A stretch of 8,108 bases of DNA from Clostridia bacterium (GCA_017399515.1 JAFQBZ010000175.1:1-8108), one strand, 5' to 3'. Shown: positions 1-6,022, numbered from the stretch's first letter. Notes: a model not told the origin generated them from the letters alone. Numbers and translations are program-made.

Positions 1-3
1 CAT
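1..3 (-). CDS. Start codon of a gene leaving the window (product unknown)
   Basis: Only the ATG (read on the minus strand) lies inside the window. It is supported by an AAGGAG Shine-Dalgarno at 11-16 with a 7-base spacer and by a well-formed promoter at 36-64. The predicted leader is about 25 bases. It lies downstream of ricT on the same strand, separated by 80 bases that contain its own promoter, so it need not share the holB-ricT transcript. In Bacillus the gene after ricT is yabA, but nothing here shows whether that order holds. Confidence 0.6.
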
Positions 4-35
4 AAAACATCTCCTTAAATTAATTTAACAAATTT

Positions 36-64
36 ATTATACTATCATTTATATTTTTTATCAA
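36..64 (-). promoter_or_regulatory. Sigma-A type promoter for the gene starting at position 3
   Basis: The -35 box TTGATA is at 59-64 and the -10 box TATAAT at 36-41, with a 17-base spacer. The predicted transcription start is near position 29, just upstream of the AAGGAG at 11-16. No hairpin with a T-tract is seen between the ricT stop and this promoter, so ricT transcripts may also read into the next gene. Confidence 0.75.
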
Positions 65-83
65 GAGTTTTTATCATCTTGAA

Positions 84-1190
84 TTAGTTTTTATTATTAT
101 ATGATTTTTGTTTATTTTTGTTTTTAGGCTTAAAGTGAAAACCTTTTTTATGCCCACCACTTGGCTTGTTTTCTTTTGAACCAAGTTCCATAACTTCAAC
201 TTCGTTATTGTCTTTTATTTCAGCCTTTTTATCAAATGCCTTATCTTTTTTCTTGAAGTCTTTATGCTTTTCGTGGGCATTCTTGTTTTGCTTGTTTTCT
301 TGAGGTTTTTCAGTTTTTTCTTGAACTTCTTTAACCTCTTCAACAGGTTTTTCTTCTTTTTTCTTTTCTGGCTTTTTTGCTGGGTGTCCTTCAAATTCAA
401 CTTCTTCAAGAGCAAAGTCTTCAACCACAAAAGTGTCACCTTCGGCTTGACGCTTCACTGAAACTCTTTCACGAAGAATATCGTTATAAACAACTATGCC
501 CTTGCCTTTTTCAGTTTTAACTTCACTGTTAACCTTTGGCATTCTTGCTAAAATTTCTTCATAAACTTCACTTTCATAACCAAGACAACACATAAGTCTG
601 CCACAAATTCCGTTAATTTTTGTTGGAGAAAGTGATAAACCTTGAACCTTTGCCATTTTTACTGTCACATGCTCAAAGTCATTCAAAAATCTTGCACAGC
701 AACATGGCTGACCACATGGTCCAACACCGCCACACACTTTAACTTCATCTCTTTGACCAATTTGTTTAAGTTCAATTCTGGTTTTAAGCATTGAAGCCAA
801 ATCTTTTAAAAATTGTCTAAAATCAACTCTTTCTTCACTTGAGAAAGTGATAACAATTTTTGAATTGTCTAAACTATATTCAGCACCCACAAACTTCATC
901 ATAAGCCCAAGTTCAAGTGATTTTTTCTTGATTGAAGGAATGTTTGCTTTTGCCTTTTTTCTAAGTTCATCAAATTTTTTCACATCAGCATCTGTTGCAA
1001 CGCGAACAATTTTTTTGATTTCTTCTGCCTTAGATTCATCAACTTTTGGGTCAACTCTAACAACAGTTGCAAGTGTTTGAAATTCTTCAAAATTAACAAC
1101 AACTTTGCTGTCAAGTTCAAGTTCAGTGTTGGTGCTGAAATAATATATATTTTTGTCGTCAACTCGTCTTACACCGACAATCTTCTGCAT
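84..1190 (-). CDS. ricT: RicT (YaaT), PSP1-domain subunit of the Ric RNase Y-regulating complex
   Basis: The 368-residue protein carries the PSP1 signature. In Bacillus subtilis RicT acts with RicA and RicF, binds Fe-S clusters, stimulates RNase Y-dependent mRNA maturation and affects competence, sporulation and biofilm formation. Here the cysteines are C153, C159, C163-C165 in the first cluster (GPCGQPCCCARFL) and C196, C201, C202 in the second (GICGRLMCC). C159, C164, C165, C196 and C201 match the family pattern, while C153 and C163 look extra. After about residue 270 comes a roughly 95-residue lysine-, glutamate- and asparagine-rich tail ending in a basic KPKNKNKQK stretch; the Bacillus protein is about 275 residues, so this is an extension. 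The start is set by GGAGG at 1201-1205, inside holB. The 22-base overlap with holB suggests translational coupling. Confidence 0.93.
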   Translation of the reverse strand: MQKIVGVRRVDDKNIYYFSTNTELELDSKVVVNFEEFQTLATVVRVDPKVDESKAEEIKKIVRVATDADVKKFDELRKKAKANIPSIKKKSLELGLMMKFVGAEYSLDNSKIVITFSSEERVDFRQFLKDLASMLKTRIELKQIGQRDEVKVCGGVGPCGQPCCCARFLNDFEHVTVKMAKVQGLSLSPTKINGICGRLMCCLGYESEVYEEILARMPKVNSEVKTEKGKGIVVYNDILRERVSVKRQAEGDTFVVEDFALEEVEFEGHPAKKPEKKKEEKPVEEVKEVQEKTEKPQENKQNKNAHEKHKDFKKKDKAFDKKAEIKDNNEVEVMELGSKENKPSGGHKKGFHFKPKNKNKQKSYNNKN

Positions 1191-2155
1191 TTTACTTTAA
1201 CCTCCGCATACTTAAATAAAAAGTCATCAACAACCGCCGTTGTGTTAACATTAAATGCCAACTTTTTCTTTTCTTCAAGGCAAGCAGTTATAAGCCCCTG
1301 CACACCAGAAAGATTAAGACCAGCCGAAATAACTTTTAATTTTGCAAGCACATTCTTGCAAACCACAAGTTCTTCTTTCTTTGATAAAATCATCATAATA
1401 TCACGAAGAAGAAGCATTGAAATATTTATAAATTCTTCTTTATCAACAGTTTTTGCTGAAAAAAGATTTGAAAACTTTAAAACATCACGACTTCCATTAA
1501 TTTCAAACAAGCAAGACACAATGCTGTTAAAAAATTCAATAAACCCATCATCAGTTGCAAGTTTTTCAGCAAAACTTGCGTTTCCGTTTGAACAACTTGA
1601 AAGAATGTCTGCTTTTTGTTTTTCAACACCCTTTTCCTCGAGCATTGAAGAAATGTCTTCAGCAGTAAGTTCATCTAACTCAACTTTTTTCACTCTTGAT
1701 AAAATGGTTGGAAGTGTTTTTGTGATTGAAGTTGCACAAATCAAATAAAATGTGTTTTTTGGTGGCTCTTCAATCGATTTTAAAATTTTGTTTTGTGAGG
1801 CTTCGTTCATTTTTTGAGCATTCAAAAGCACAAAAATCTTCTTATCGGTCTCAAATGGACTAACACTCGAACTTTCAACAATGTCAGCCACTGCAGAAAC
1901 ATCAATTTGCTTGTCTTCACCATAAAAAATAACATCAGGGTGAATTCTTTTATCGATTCTTGAATTGTTCTTTTCAACAAATTCAGTTTCATTCAAATTG
2001 ATGAATTTTTTGGCAACAATGCAAGCAAAACTCTTTAAATAATTTTCATCAGCATTCACAAATAAATAAACATGAGAAAGTCTTGACCTTGAAATATCAA
2101 GATCAATGGTTTTGAACGCCTTTGAATTTTGAATAACCTTTGAATAATCTAGCAT
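1169..2155 (-). CDS. holB: DNA polymerase III delta' subunit (clamp loader)
   Basis: This is a 328-residue AAA+ clamp-loader protein, the stator subunit that helps load the beta sliding clamp. Seen: the SHVYLF strand at 27-32 followed by a P-loop position that has lost the GxxGxGK residues, HPD at 72-74, the delta'/DnaX hallmark ILKSIEEPP at 124-132, and ILSRVKKVEL at 151-160. That last motif is the SRC arginine-finger region, with valine in place of cysteine. Loss of Walker A is normal for delta' subunits; the usual zinc-binding cysteines are also absent. In-frame codons continue upstream to 2242, but that stretch holds the greA terminator and a promoter, so I chose the ATG at 2155, preceded by AGAGGG. 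holB overlapping ricT is a conserved Firmicutes gene order and supports both assignments. Confidence 0.9.
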   Translation of the reverse strand: MLDYSKVIQNSKAFKTIDLDISRSRLSHVYLFVNADENYLKSFACIVAKKFINLNETEFVEKNNSRIDKRIHPDVIFYGEDKQIDVSAVADIVESSSVSPFETDKKIFVLLNAQKMNEASQNKILKSIEEPPKNTFYLICATSITKTLPTILSRVKKVELDELTAEDISSMLEEKGVEKQKADILSSCSNGNASFAEKLATDDGFIEFFNSIVSCLFEINGSRDVLKFSNLFSAKTVDKEEFINISMLLLRDIMMILSKKEELVVCKNVLAKLKVISAGLNLSGVQGLITACLEEKKKLAFNVNTTAVVDDFLFKYAEVKVKCRRLSV

Positions 2156-2170
2156 AGTCCCTCTTATTAT

Positions 2171-2199
2171 AGAGTAATAAAAATATGGTTTAAAGTCAA
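2171..2199 (-). promoter_or_regulatory. Possible holB-ricT promoter
   Basis: TTGACT at 2194-2199 is a good -35 box. At 17-base spacing the -10 would be the weak TACTCT at 2171-2176. A perfect TATAAT lies at 2166-2171, but it is 22 bases from this -35 and would start transcription only about 4 bases before the ATG, leaving no Shine-Dalgarno. A promoter is expected here because the upstream gene greA ends in a terminator, but which boxes are used is uncertain. Confidence 0.4.
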
Positions 2200-2232
2200 G
2201 AAATATATAAAAATCAAAAACTTTTTGTGCAT

Positions 2233-2261
2233 AAAAAAACATAGCAAAATTGCTATGTTTT
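2233..2261 (-). terminator. Intrinsic terminator of greA
   Basis: A perfect stem pairs 2236-2246 with 2251-2261 around a 4-base loop. On the minus strand it is followed by a run of seven T (2233-2239, partly within the stem). It starts about 5 bases after the greA stop. The plus-strand side is also T-rich, so it may work in both directions. Confidence 0.88.
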
Positions 2262-2265
2262 GTTT

Positions 2266-2733
2266 TTAAGAAATCTTTAAAATTTTCATTTTGATAACGC
2301 CACCAGGTGTTGTGATTTCTGCAGTGTCACCAACTCTTTTGCCCATCAAACCACTGCCAATTGGAGATTCGTTTGAAACCAAATTTCTGTTTGGGTCACT
2401 TTCAATAACACCAACAATGGTGTAAGTGTCTTCTTCGCCAAAATCTTCATCAAAAACAGTAACAACATTTCCAACACCAACGGTATCCATTGTTACATCA
2501 GTGCTTTCAATGATTTTTGCCTTTCTTAAAGTTTCTTCAATTGAAGCAATTTCTGTTTCTAAAATTGATTGTTCTTTCTTTGCTGCATCATATTCAGCGT
2601 TTTCAGAAAGGTCACCAAAATCACGAGCCACTTTAAGTTTTTCTAAAACTTCTGGTCTTTTTTCATTCTTTAAATATCTTAATCTTTCTTCTTTTTCAGC
2701 CTTTCCTGCTGCTGTGATAAATAATTCTGCCAT
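2266..2733 (-). CDS. greA: Transcription elongation factor GreA
   Basis: This 155-residue protein (family about 158) enters the RNA polymerase secondary channel and stimulates cleavage of backtracked RNA. The N-terminal coiled coil spans about residues 10-75, with the tip motif GDLSENAEYDAA; the two catalytic acidic tip residues fall at D41 and E44, the same numbers as in E. coli GreA. The C-terminal FKBP-like domain follows, with SPIG at 123-126 and TPGG at 142-145. The ATG at 2733 is chosen because AAGGAG lies at 2741-2746 with a 7-base spacer and the family starts there. In-frame codons further upstream overlap the promoter and are not coding. It is a single-gene unit with its own consensus promoter and terminator, divergent from the small gene at 2877. 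Confidence 0.97.
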   Translation of the reverse strand: MAELFITAAGKAEKEERLRYLKNEKRPEVLEKLKVARDFGDLSENAEYDAAKKEQSILETEIASIEETLRKAKIIESTDVTMDTVGVGNVVTVFDEDFGEEDTYTIVGVIESDPNRNLVSNESPIGSGLMGKRVGDTAEITTPGGVIKMKILKIS

Positions 2734-2748
2734 TATTTCTCTCCTTAT

Positions 2749-2764
2749 AGCAAATAAATTTGCT
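2749..2764 (-). promoter_or_regulatory. Small hairpin in the greA leader, next to the ribosome binding site
   Basis: AGCAAA (2749-2754) pairs with TTTGCT (2759-2764) around a 4-base loop within the predicted greA 5' leader. It ends 2 bases before the AAGGAG Shine-Dalgarno. The stem is only 6 bp (7 if the loop closes to 2 bases), so any effect on translation is speculative. Confidence 0.35.
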
Positions 2765-2779
2765 CCAAAAATTGAGTGT

Positions 2780-2808
2780 ATTATATTATAAAATATATTT
2801 ATTGTCAA
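2780..2808 (-). promoter_or_regulatory. Consensus sigma-A promoter of greA
   Basis: Both boxes are perfect: -35 TTGACA at 2803-2808 and -10 TATAAT at 2780-2785, with a 17-base spacer. The predicted start is near 2773, giving a leader of about 40 bases. Expression should be strong and constitutive. Confidence 0.9.
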
Positions 2809-2830
2809 TCTAAATTTAAAAATGTTTTGC

Positions 2831-2859
2831 TTGATTATTTTTTTGCGTTTTGATATCAT
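2831..2859 (+). promoter_or_regulatory. Promoter of the small gene at 2877
   Basis: The -35 box TTGATT is at 2831-2836 and the -10 box TATCAT at 2854-2859, with a 17-base spacer. The predicted start is near 2866, so the leader is very short, about 11 bases. It lies back to back with the greA promoter, with 22 bases between the two -35 boxes. Confidence 0.65.
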
Positions 2860-2876
2860 ATTTTTTAGAGGTAATT

Positions 2877-3143
2877 ATGATTAGAATTTGGGCAAGAACC
2901 GTTGTTGACGGCAAAATCACAAGGTCTTATATTTATGAGAGCATTGACAATTTTGTGGAAGATAAATTCCACTTTCACATTGAAAAAATGTGTCATGAAC
3001 TCGACATTCCAACCCCTGCAATATTAAAAAGCCACATAACAAATTATGTGGACTTTAATAATAGTGTATTTTTGCCAAGAGATTTTGTTGAGTCTATTGA
3101 CTTCGACAAATTTATCATTGAAAATGCAACCATTTCAAAATAA
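2877..3143 (+). CDS. Small protein of unknown function (88 residues)
   Basis: I do not recognise a named family. The 88-residue product starts MIRIWARTVVDGK and contains ELDIPTPAIL (41-50) and FLPRDFVESIDFDKF (65-79). It has no signal peptide, membrane segment or cysteine cluster (a single C39), and looks like a compact, mildly acidic cytosolic alpha/beta protein. It is judged real because it has a promoter at 2831-2859, an AGAGG Shine-Dalgarno five bases before the ATG, and a normal residue composition. An in-frame upstream ATG at 2850 lies inside the promoter and is rejected. Its stop touches the stop of the convergent Rho-like gene with no bases between, so no terminator fits in the gap. 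Confidence 0.82.
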   Translation: MIRIWARTVVDGKITRSYIYESIDNFVEDKFHFHIEKMCHELDIPTPAILKSHITNYVDFNNSVFLPRDFVESIDFDKFIIENATISK

Positions 3144-4148
3144 TTAAAATGCTTTAACTTCGGCGTGTCTAAATGCAATCACAAGATTTTCTAAGGCTAA
3201 AATTTTATCAAAAGATTTGCTGACATTTGTTTTTGCTCTTTCATTGACATCGTCATCAAAAGAGTCTAAAACTTCGTCAATAACTGAAGCATCGTCAATC
3301 AAAACAACAACATCTTCGCCTTTAAAAATAAGTTTTTCACACTCACCCATAAATCTCATAAAGTTTTTATAGGTAACAGAAGAATTGTCTTCTAGATTAT
3401 ATTCAACACACTCAGTGCACCAGCCGGTGCACTTTTTATTTGCAAAAACAATAAGTTTTAAATCACGAGTTTCACACTCTTTTTGAATTTCTTCAACAAT
3501 CTTTTCTTTTTCTTCGGTTGATTCAATATCAAAAACCTTTTGCTTTCCGGCTTCAATAACCTTTCCACTGATAGCAAAATCTTTAAATTTATTGTTTCTT
3601 CGATTTCCGTTTATTGTAATAATTTTAAATAAGTCGCCTTCAACTCTTGCTTCAATCACATCATAATCATCAAGATTTAAACTTTCAACAAGCGATTTTT
3701 CAATTTCAATATCGTCTTTTGATGACACAAATGCGTGTTTTTTAAGCAAACACTTTCCGTCTTCTTCAACATAAACCAATGTTTTGATGTTATCAGCAAT
3801 TTGCTTCTCTTTTGGCATTGCCACTTTCAAATCAGCAAGTGCTGAAAAATCATCAAGAGTAAACTTTAAAAGTTCATCGGTAAGGTCTGCATTCTTCTTG
3901 ATTTTATTTAAGCATTTATCCATTTCAAATTCACGAACATTTGGTCTGCCATAATTGCTTCTTTGAGGTGCAGCCTCTCCATAAACAATTTTTAAAATAT
4001 ATTCAACCAAGTCTTGCTTTTTCAAGGTTGTTGGAGATGGAACCCCAAACTTTCTGCCCATATCACGAAGTTCACGAATATTGAGCAAATATAATGATTT
4101 TTCATTATAAAGTGTTGTGTCTATATTGTTTTTTGATGTTTCTTTCAT
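3144..4148 (-). CDS. Rho N-terminal domain protein with a degenerate, truncated Rho ATPase core ('pseudo-Rho')
   Basis: This 334-residue protein follows the Rho layout. Residues 13-54 are a SAP-like Rho N-terminal domain (LRDMGRKFGV then LKKQDLVEYIL). Residues 121-180 resemble the cold-shock RNA-binding domain, including DDIEIEKSLVESLNL, which parallels Rho's DDIYVS...FNLRTGD. From about 200 to the end it resembles the first part of the ATPase core: GEDVVVLIDDAS at 277-288 parallels the Walker B region GKDVVILLDS. The Walker A position (about 205-215) reads FDIESTEEKEK and lacks GxxxxGK[ST]. The chain ends where Rho would continue into the R-loop and C-terminal part, and no Q-loop is seen. 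C240, C244 and C247 form a CX3CX2C group not typical of Rho. Loss of ATP hydrolysis is inferred. The start is the ATG at 4148, since a GTG at 4155-4157 overlaps the AAGGAG at 4157-4162. It could be an RNA-binding regulator or a Rho antagonist; the function is unknown. Confidence 0.85.
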   Translation of the reverse strand: MKETSKNNIDTTLYNEKSLYLLNIRELRDMGRKFGVPSPTTLKKQDLVEYILKIVYGEAAPQRSNYGRPNVREFEMDKCLNKIKKNADLTDELLKFTLDDFSALADLKVAMPKEKQIADNIKTLVYVEEDGKCLLKKHAFVSSKDDIEIEKSLVESLNLDDYDVIEARVEGDLFKIITINGNRRNNKFKDFAISGKVIEAGKQKVFDIESTEEKEKIVEEIQKECETRDLKLIVFANKKCTGWCTECVEYNLEDNSSVTYKNFMRFMGECEKLIFKGEDVVVLIDDASVIDEVLDSFDDDVNERAKTNVSKSFDKILALENLVIAFRHAEVKAF

Positions 4149-4172
4149 AGAAATCACTCCTTTTCTATGAAA
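4143..4172 (-). promoter_or_regulatory. 11-bp inverted repeat enclosing the ribosome binding site and start codon of the Rho-like gene
   Basis: TTTCATAGAAA (minus strand, 4172-4162) is exactly complementary to TTTCTATGAAA (4153-4143), with an 8-base loop AGGAGTGA. In RNA the Shine-Dalgarno would be displayed in the loop and the ATG (4146-4148) held in the stem. As DNA it is a perfect dyad spanning the predicted transcription start to codon 2-3, where an operator could sit. The symmetry is seen directly; its role is inferred. Confidence 0.6.
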
Positions 4173-4201
4173 ATTTTAACACATTTGAACGCTTTTGTAA
4201 A
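4173..4201 (-). promoter_or_regulatory. Promoter of the Rho-like gene
   Basis: The -35 box TTTACA (4196-4201) and -10 box TAAAAT (4173-4178) are 17 bases apart, with a TG one base before the -10 (extended -10). The predicted start is near 4166, inside the first arm of the inverted repeat at 4143-4172. It lies immediately after the sipL stop, so the Rho-like gene can probably be transcribed apart from sipL. Confidence 0.65.
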
Positions 4202-4205
4202 TTGT

Positions 4206-5675
4206 TTAAATGATATTTATTGGTGAATATACATATATTTTTTCACCGGCTTCAAAAACGCCATCAATTTGGTTTTGCTCTTCAATAACTTCAGGTCTAA
4301 CACCAAGCACTTTTGCTACATCAAAAAGTGTTTCACCTGCTCTTGTGATATAAACCTTTATTCCGTCATTAGATTCAATTTTCGCGTCTTTGATTTCATA
4401 AGACTTCACATATTTTTCACTGATAAGTGTTGAATTTTTCACTTCTGCAGTCACTTTAAATGCAACTTCAAGTTCTTTGCCTGCTTTAACTTTAAATGAA
4501 GAAATTTCCGCAACAAGTCTAACATCATCAACAAATTCTTCTTGCAATTTATCAAATTCGAATTTGGCTTTATGCAAAACTTCTAATCTTTTAACATTCT
4601 CACCTGATTTATAAAGTGCAAATGCTGAAATTTCAAAGTCAATAATAGACTTGTCTGTCATTGAAACAATTTCATTTAATTTGGTTTTTGCATCAAAAAC
4701 ACCCACAATATCATCAAAATTTTCAATGTTTGAAACATCTGTTTGACTGATAAACATATCACTTGCAGCATTTTCAGTGCTAAAGTTTTTAAACTCTAAA
4801 AATTCAAAGGTATTTTGAATTTCACTGTCAAGTGCAAACATATCGGTTGCAATCTCATATTCATAATCTTCAAAAACATAGCCTTTCGCATAAGTGTCAA
4901 TCACATAAACAATGTTGGTTTTATTTTCTCTCTCTTCAGGTGTAACGGTTACACTATTCACATTTAAAAGCACATCAACAAACATATTTGGAACAACGCC
5001 CTGTGCTTCAATTTCTTGCTTAAACTCAAAGTCTTTGGTCATTTCTAAAACTTCACCATCGTCGTAAATTGACTCAACCAAAAGTTTGCCTGAAACAATA
5101 ATTTTATCAACACCTGCTGACGCTTCATAGTTTAAAATTTTCGCTTTGCTCTCTAAAATTTTTAAGTTTAAAATATTGCTTTCTTGCTCTTCAGCAACCA
5201 CAAAATTATCACCAGCAGCAGTCACAAATTTCTTTGAATTAAATGTTTTTTTGTTTAAAACAAAAGCAGTGTTTTCACCAACAAAATCCGCAATTTCATA
5301 ACTGTAAATGCCGAAAATATGGGTATTATGTGTGACAGAACACAATATTTCTGTTCCTGAAAAAGTATCAACTTTAATAGCAACTTCATCAACTGCACTT
5401 CTTTCTTGAAGCGAAGTTAACACTTGTTGTTTTTCAATGAAATCCATCACTGTTTCTGCTGACATAATTTGATTTTCTTGAGTTAAATAAATCACATTTG
5501 CAAAAAGTTTTCCACTTAAAGTAATCACATTATTCGCCTGTTCAACCTGACCAATCACTGCCCTTGCTGAAACATTTAAAACTGATTTAATTTCATTTGT
5601 TGTTAAAATTTTAACTGATGAAACAAATTTGTCTAATGTGATTTTTTTCTTTGCTTGAACAATTAAATTTTCCAT
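4206..5675 (-). CDS. sipL: SipL-like spore coat morphogenetic protein (DUF3794 repeats plus C-terminal LysM)
   Basis: The 489-residue protein has repeated DUF3794-type beta-rich segments (roughly 30-120, 165-255 and 320-400). Typical strands include VITLSGKLFANVIYL and KIIVSGKLLVESIY. A C-terminal LysM domain spans about 439-485 (YITRAGETLFDVAKVLGV...NQIDG...AGEKIYVY). In Clostridioides difficile SipL binds the coat ATPase SpoIVA through its LysM domain and is needed to anchor coat to the forespore. No signal peptide is present, as expected for a mother-cell protein. The divergent neighbour veg matches the clostridial sipL neighbourhood. The start ATG has an unusual G-run (GGGGG, 5681-5685) five bases upstream instead of AGGAGG. 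No terminator is seen after the stop, so transcription may run into the Rho-like gene. Assignment rests on architecture and context; other DUF3794-LysM coat proteins are possible. Confidence 0.82.
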   Translation of the reverse strand: MENLIVQAKKKITLDKFVSSVKILTTNEIKSVLNVSARAVIGQVEQANNVITLSGKLFANVIYLTQENQIMSAETVMDFIEKQQVLTSLQERSAVDEVAIKVDTFSGTEILCSVTHNTHIFGIYSYEIADFVGENTAFVLNKKTFNSKKFVTAAGDNFVVAEEQESNILNLKILESKAKILNYEASAGVDKIIVSGKLLVESIYDDGEVLEMTKDFEFKQEIEAQGVVPNMFVDVLLNVNSVTVTPEERENKTNIVYVIDTYAKGYVFEDYEYEIATDMFALDSEIQNTFEFLEFKNFSTENAASDMFISQTDVSNIENFDDIVGVFDAKTKLNEIVSMTDKSIIDFEISAFALYKSGENVKRLEVLHKAKFEFDKLQEEFVDDVRLVAEISSFKVKAGKELEVAFKVTAEVKNSTLISEKYVKSYEIKDAKIESNDGIKVYITRAGETLFDVAKVLGVRPEVIEEQNQIDGVFEAGEKIYVYSPINII

Positions 5676-5680
5676 AACTT

Positions 5681-5685
5681 CCCCC
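5681..5685 (-). promoter_or_regulatory. Atypical ribosome binding site of sipL
   Basis: GGGGG followed by AA lies five bases before the sipL ATG. It can pair with the CCUCC of 16S rRNA if the middle G pairs with U. Most other genes here use AAGGAG or GGAGG, so this is the odd one out. Confidence 0.5.
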
Positions 5686-5728
5686 GTTAGAAATAGTCTA
5701 TTGTTTAAAACTTCATATTAGAACTTTT

Positions 5729-5757
5729 TTGAATAAAAATTTAAAGATTGATAATAA
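5729..5757 (+). promoter_or_regulatory. Possible veg promoter
   Basis: TTGAAT at 5729-5734 could be a -35 box. At 17 bases the -10 is a poor TAATAA (5752-5757), and at 15 bases it is a better GATAAT (5750-5755). The placement before the AGGAG at 5765-5769 fits a short leader, but no pair is convincing. Confidence 0.4.
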
Positions 5758-5776
5758 TTCATTTAGGAGAGATTTT

Positions 5777-6019
5777 ATGAGAAAAGTGAACTATAGCGTA
5801 TCTAACATTATTGAAGAAATTGGAAGACTCAAAGGAGAAAACATTTCCATGCAAATCAACAAAGGTCGAAAAAAGATTGAAAAATATCAAGGTATAATTG
5901 AAAATGTTTACCCTAGCATTTTCACTGTTAACATTGGTGAAGGAAAAAGCCCACTTTCATACTCTTACACCGAGGTTCTTTGCGGAGATGTTGTGATTAA
6001 TGGTTTGAAGATAAATTAA
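5777..6019 (+). CDS. veg: Veg family protein
   Basis: This 80-residue protein (Bacillus Veg is about 86) has the family pattern: an N-terminal helix with IEEIGRLKG (12-20), INKGRKK (27-33), then the beta-strand motif ENVYPSIFTVNI (42-53) and PLSYSYTEVL (59-68), corresponding to YPSVF and SYSYADVL in Bacillus. Veg is abundant and in Bacillus subtilis affects biofilm gene expression and germination; its biochemical role is unsettled. The ATG at 5777 follows AGGAG at 5765-5769 with a 7-base spacer, and in-frame codons back to 5729 are upstream leader. It is divergent from sipL, as in other Clostridia, and has a terminator just downstream. Confidence 0.92.
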   Translation: MRKVNYSVSNIIEEIGRLKGENISMQINKGRKKIEKYQGIIENVYPSIFTVNIGEGKSPLSYSYTEVLCGDVVINGLKIN

Positions 6020-6022
6020 ACT

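Noticed and set aside
59..83. TCAAGA/TCTTGA inverted repeat after ricT as a terminator
   Set aside because: Only 6 bp with a 10-base loop, and A-rich instead of T-rich sequence follows on the minus strand; it overlaps the next gene's -35 box.
1077..1748. Long plus-strand open frame (223 codons) opposite holB
   Set aside because: It is antisense to a clear DNA polymerase III delta' gene, has a serine/phenylalanine-rich shadow composition, no ribosome site and no family resemblance.
2156..2242. In-frame N-terminal extension of holB
   Set aside because: The stretch contains part of the greA terminator and promoter-like sequence, is Phe/Tyr-rich, and the family starts at the ATG at 2155 behind AGAGGG.
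2244..2764. Shared ATAGCAAA-like words in the greA leader and greA terminator
   Set aside because: An 8-base AT-rich match is expected by chance here and the two sites have different surroundings; I see no reason to call a repeat family.
2426..2791. Plus-strand open frame opposite greA
   Set aside because: Antisense shadow of a highly conserved gene, running into the greA promoter; no start signals.
2734..2859. In-frame N-terminal extension of greA
   Set aside because: It covers the consensus promoter and the ribosome site; GreA normally begins with the MAELF-like sequence at 2733.
3119..3137. Imperfect hairpin TGAAAATG/CATTTCA near the convergent stops
   Set aside because: It has a bulge and no T-tract on either strand, so it is not a credible intrinsic terminator.
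4155..4157. GTG as start of the Rho-like gene
   Set aside because: The codon overlaps the AAGGAG at 4157-4162, so it cannot be the start served by that site; the ATG at 4148 has an 8-base spacer.
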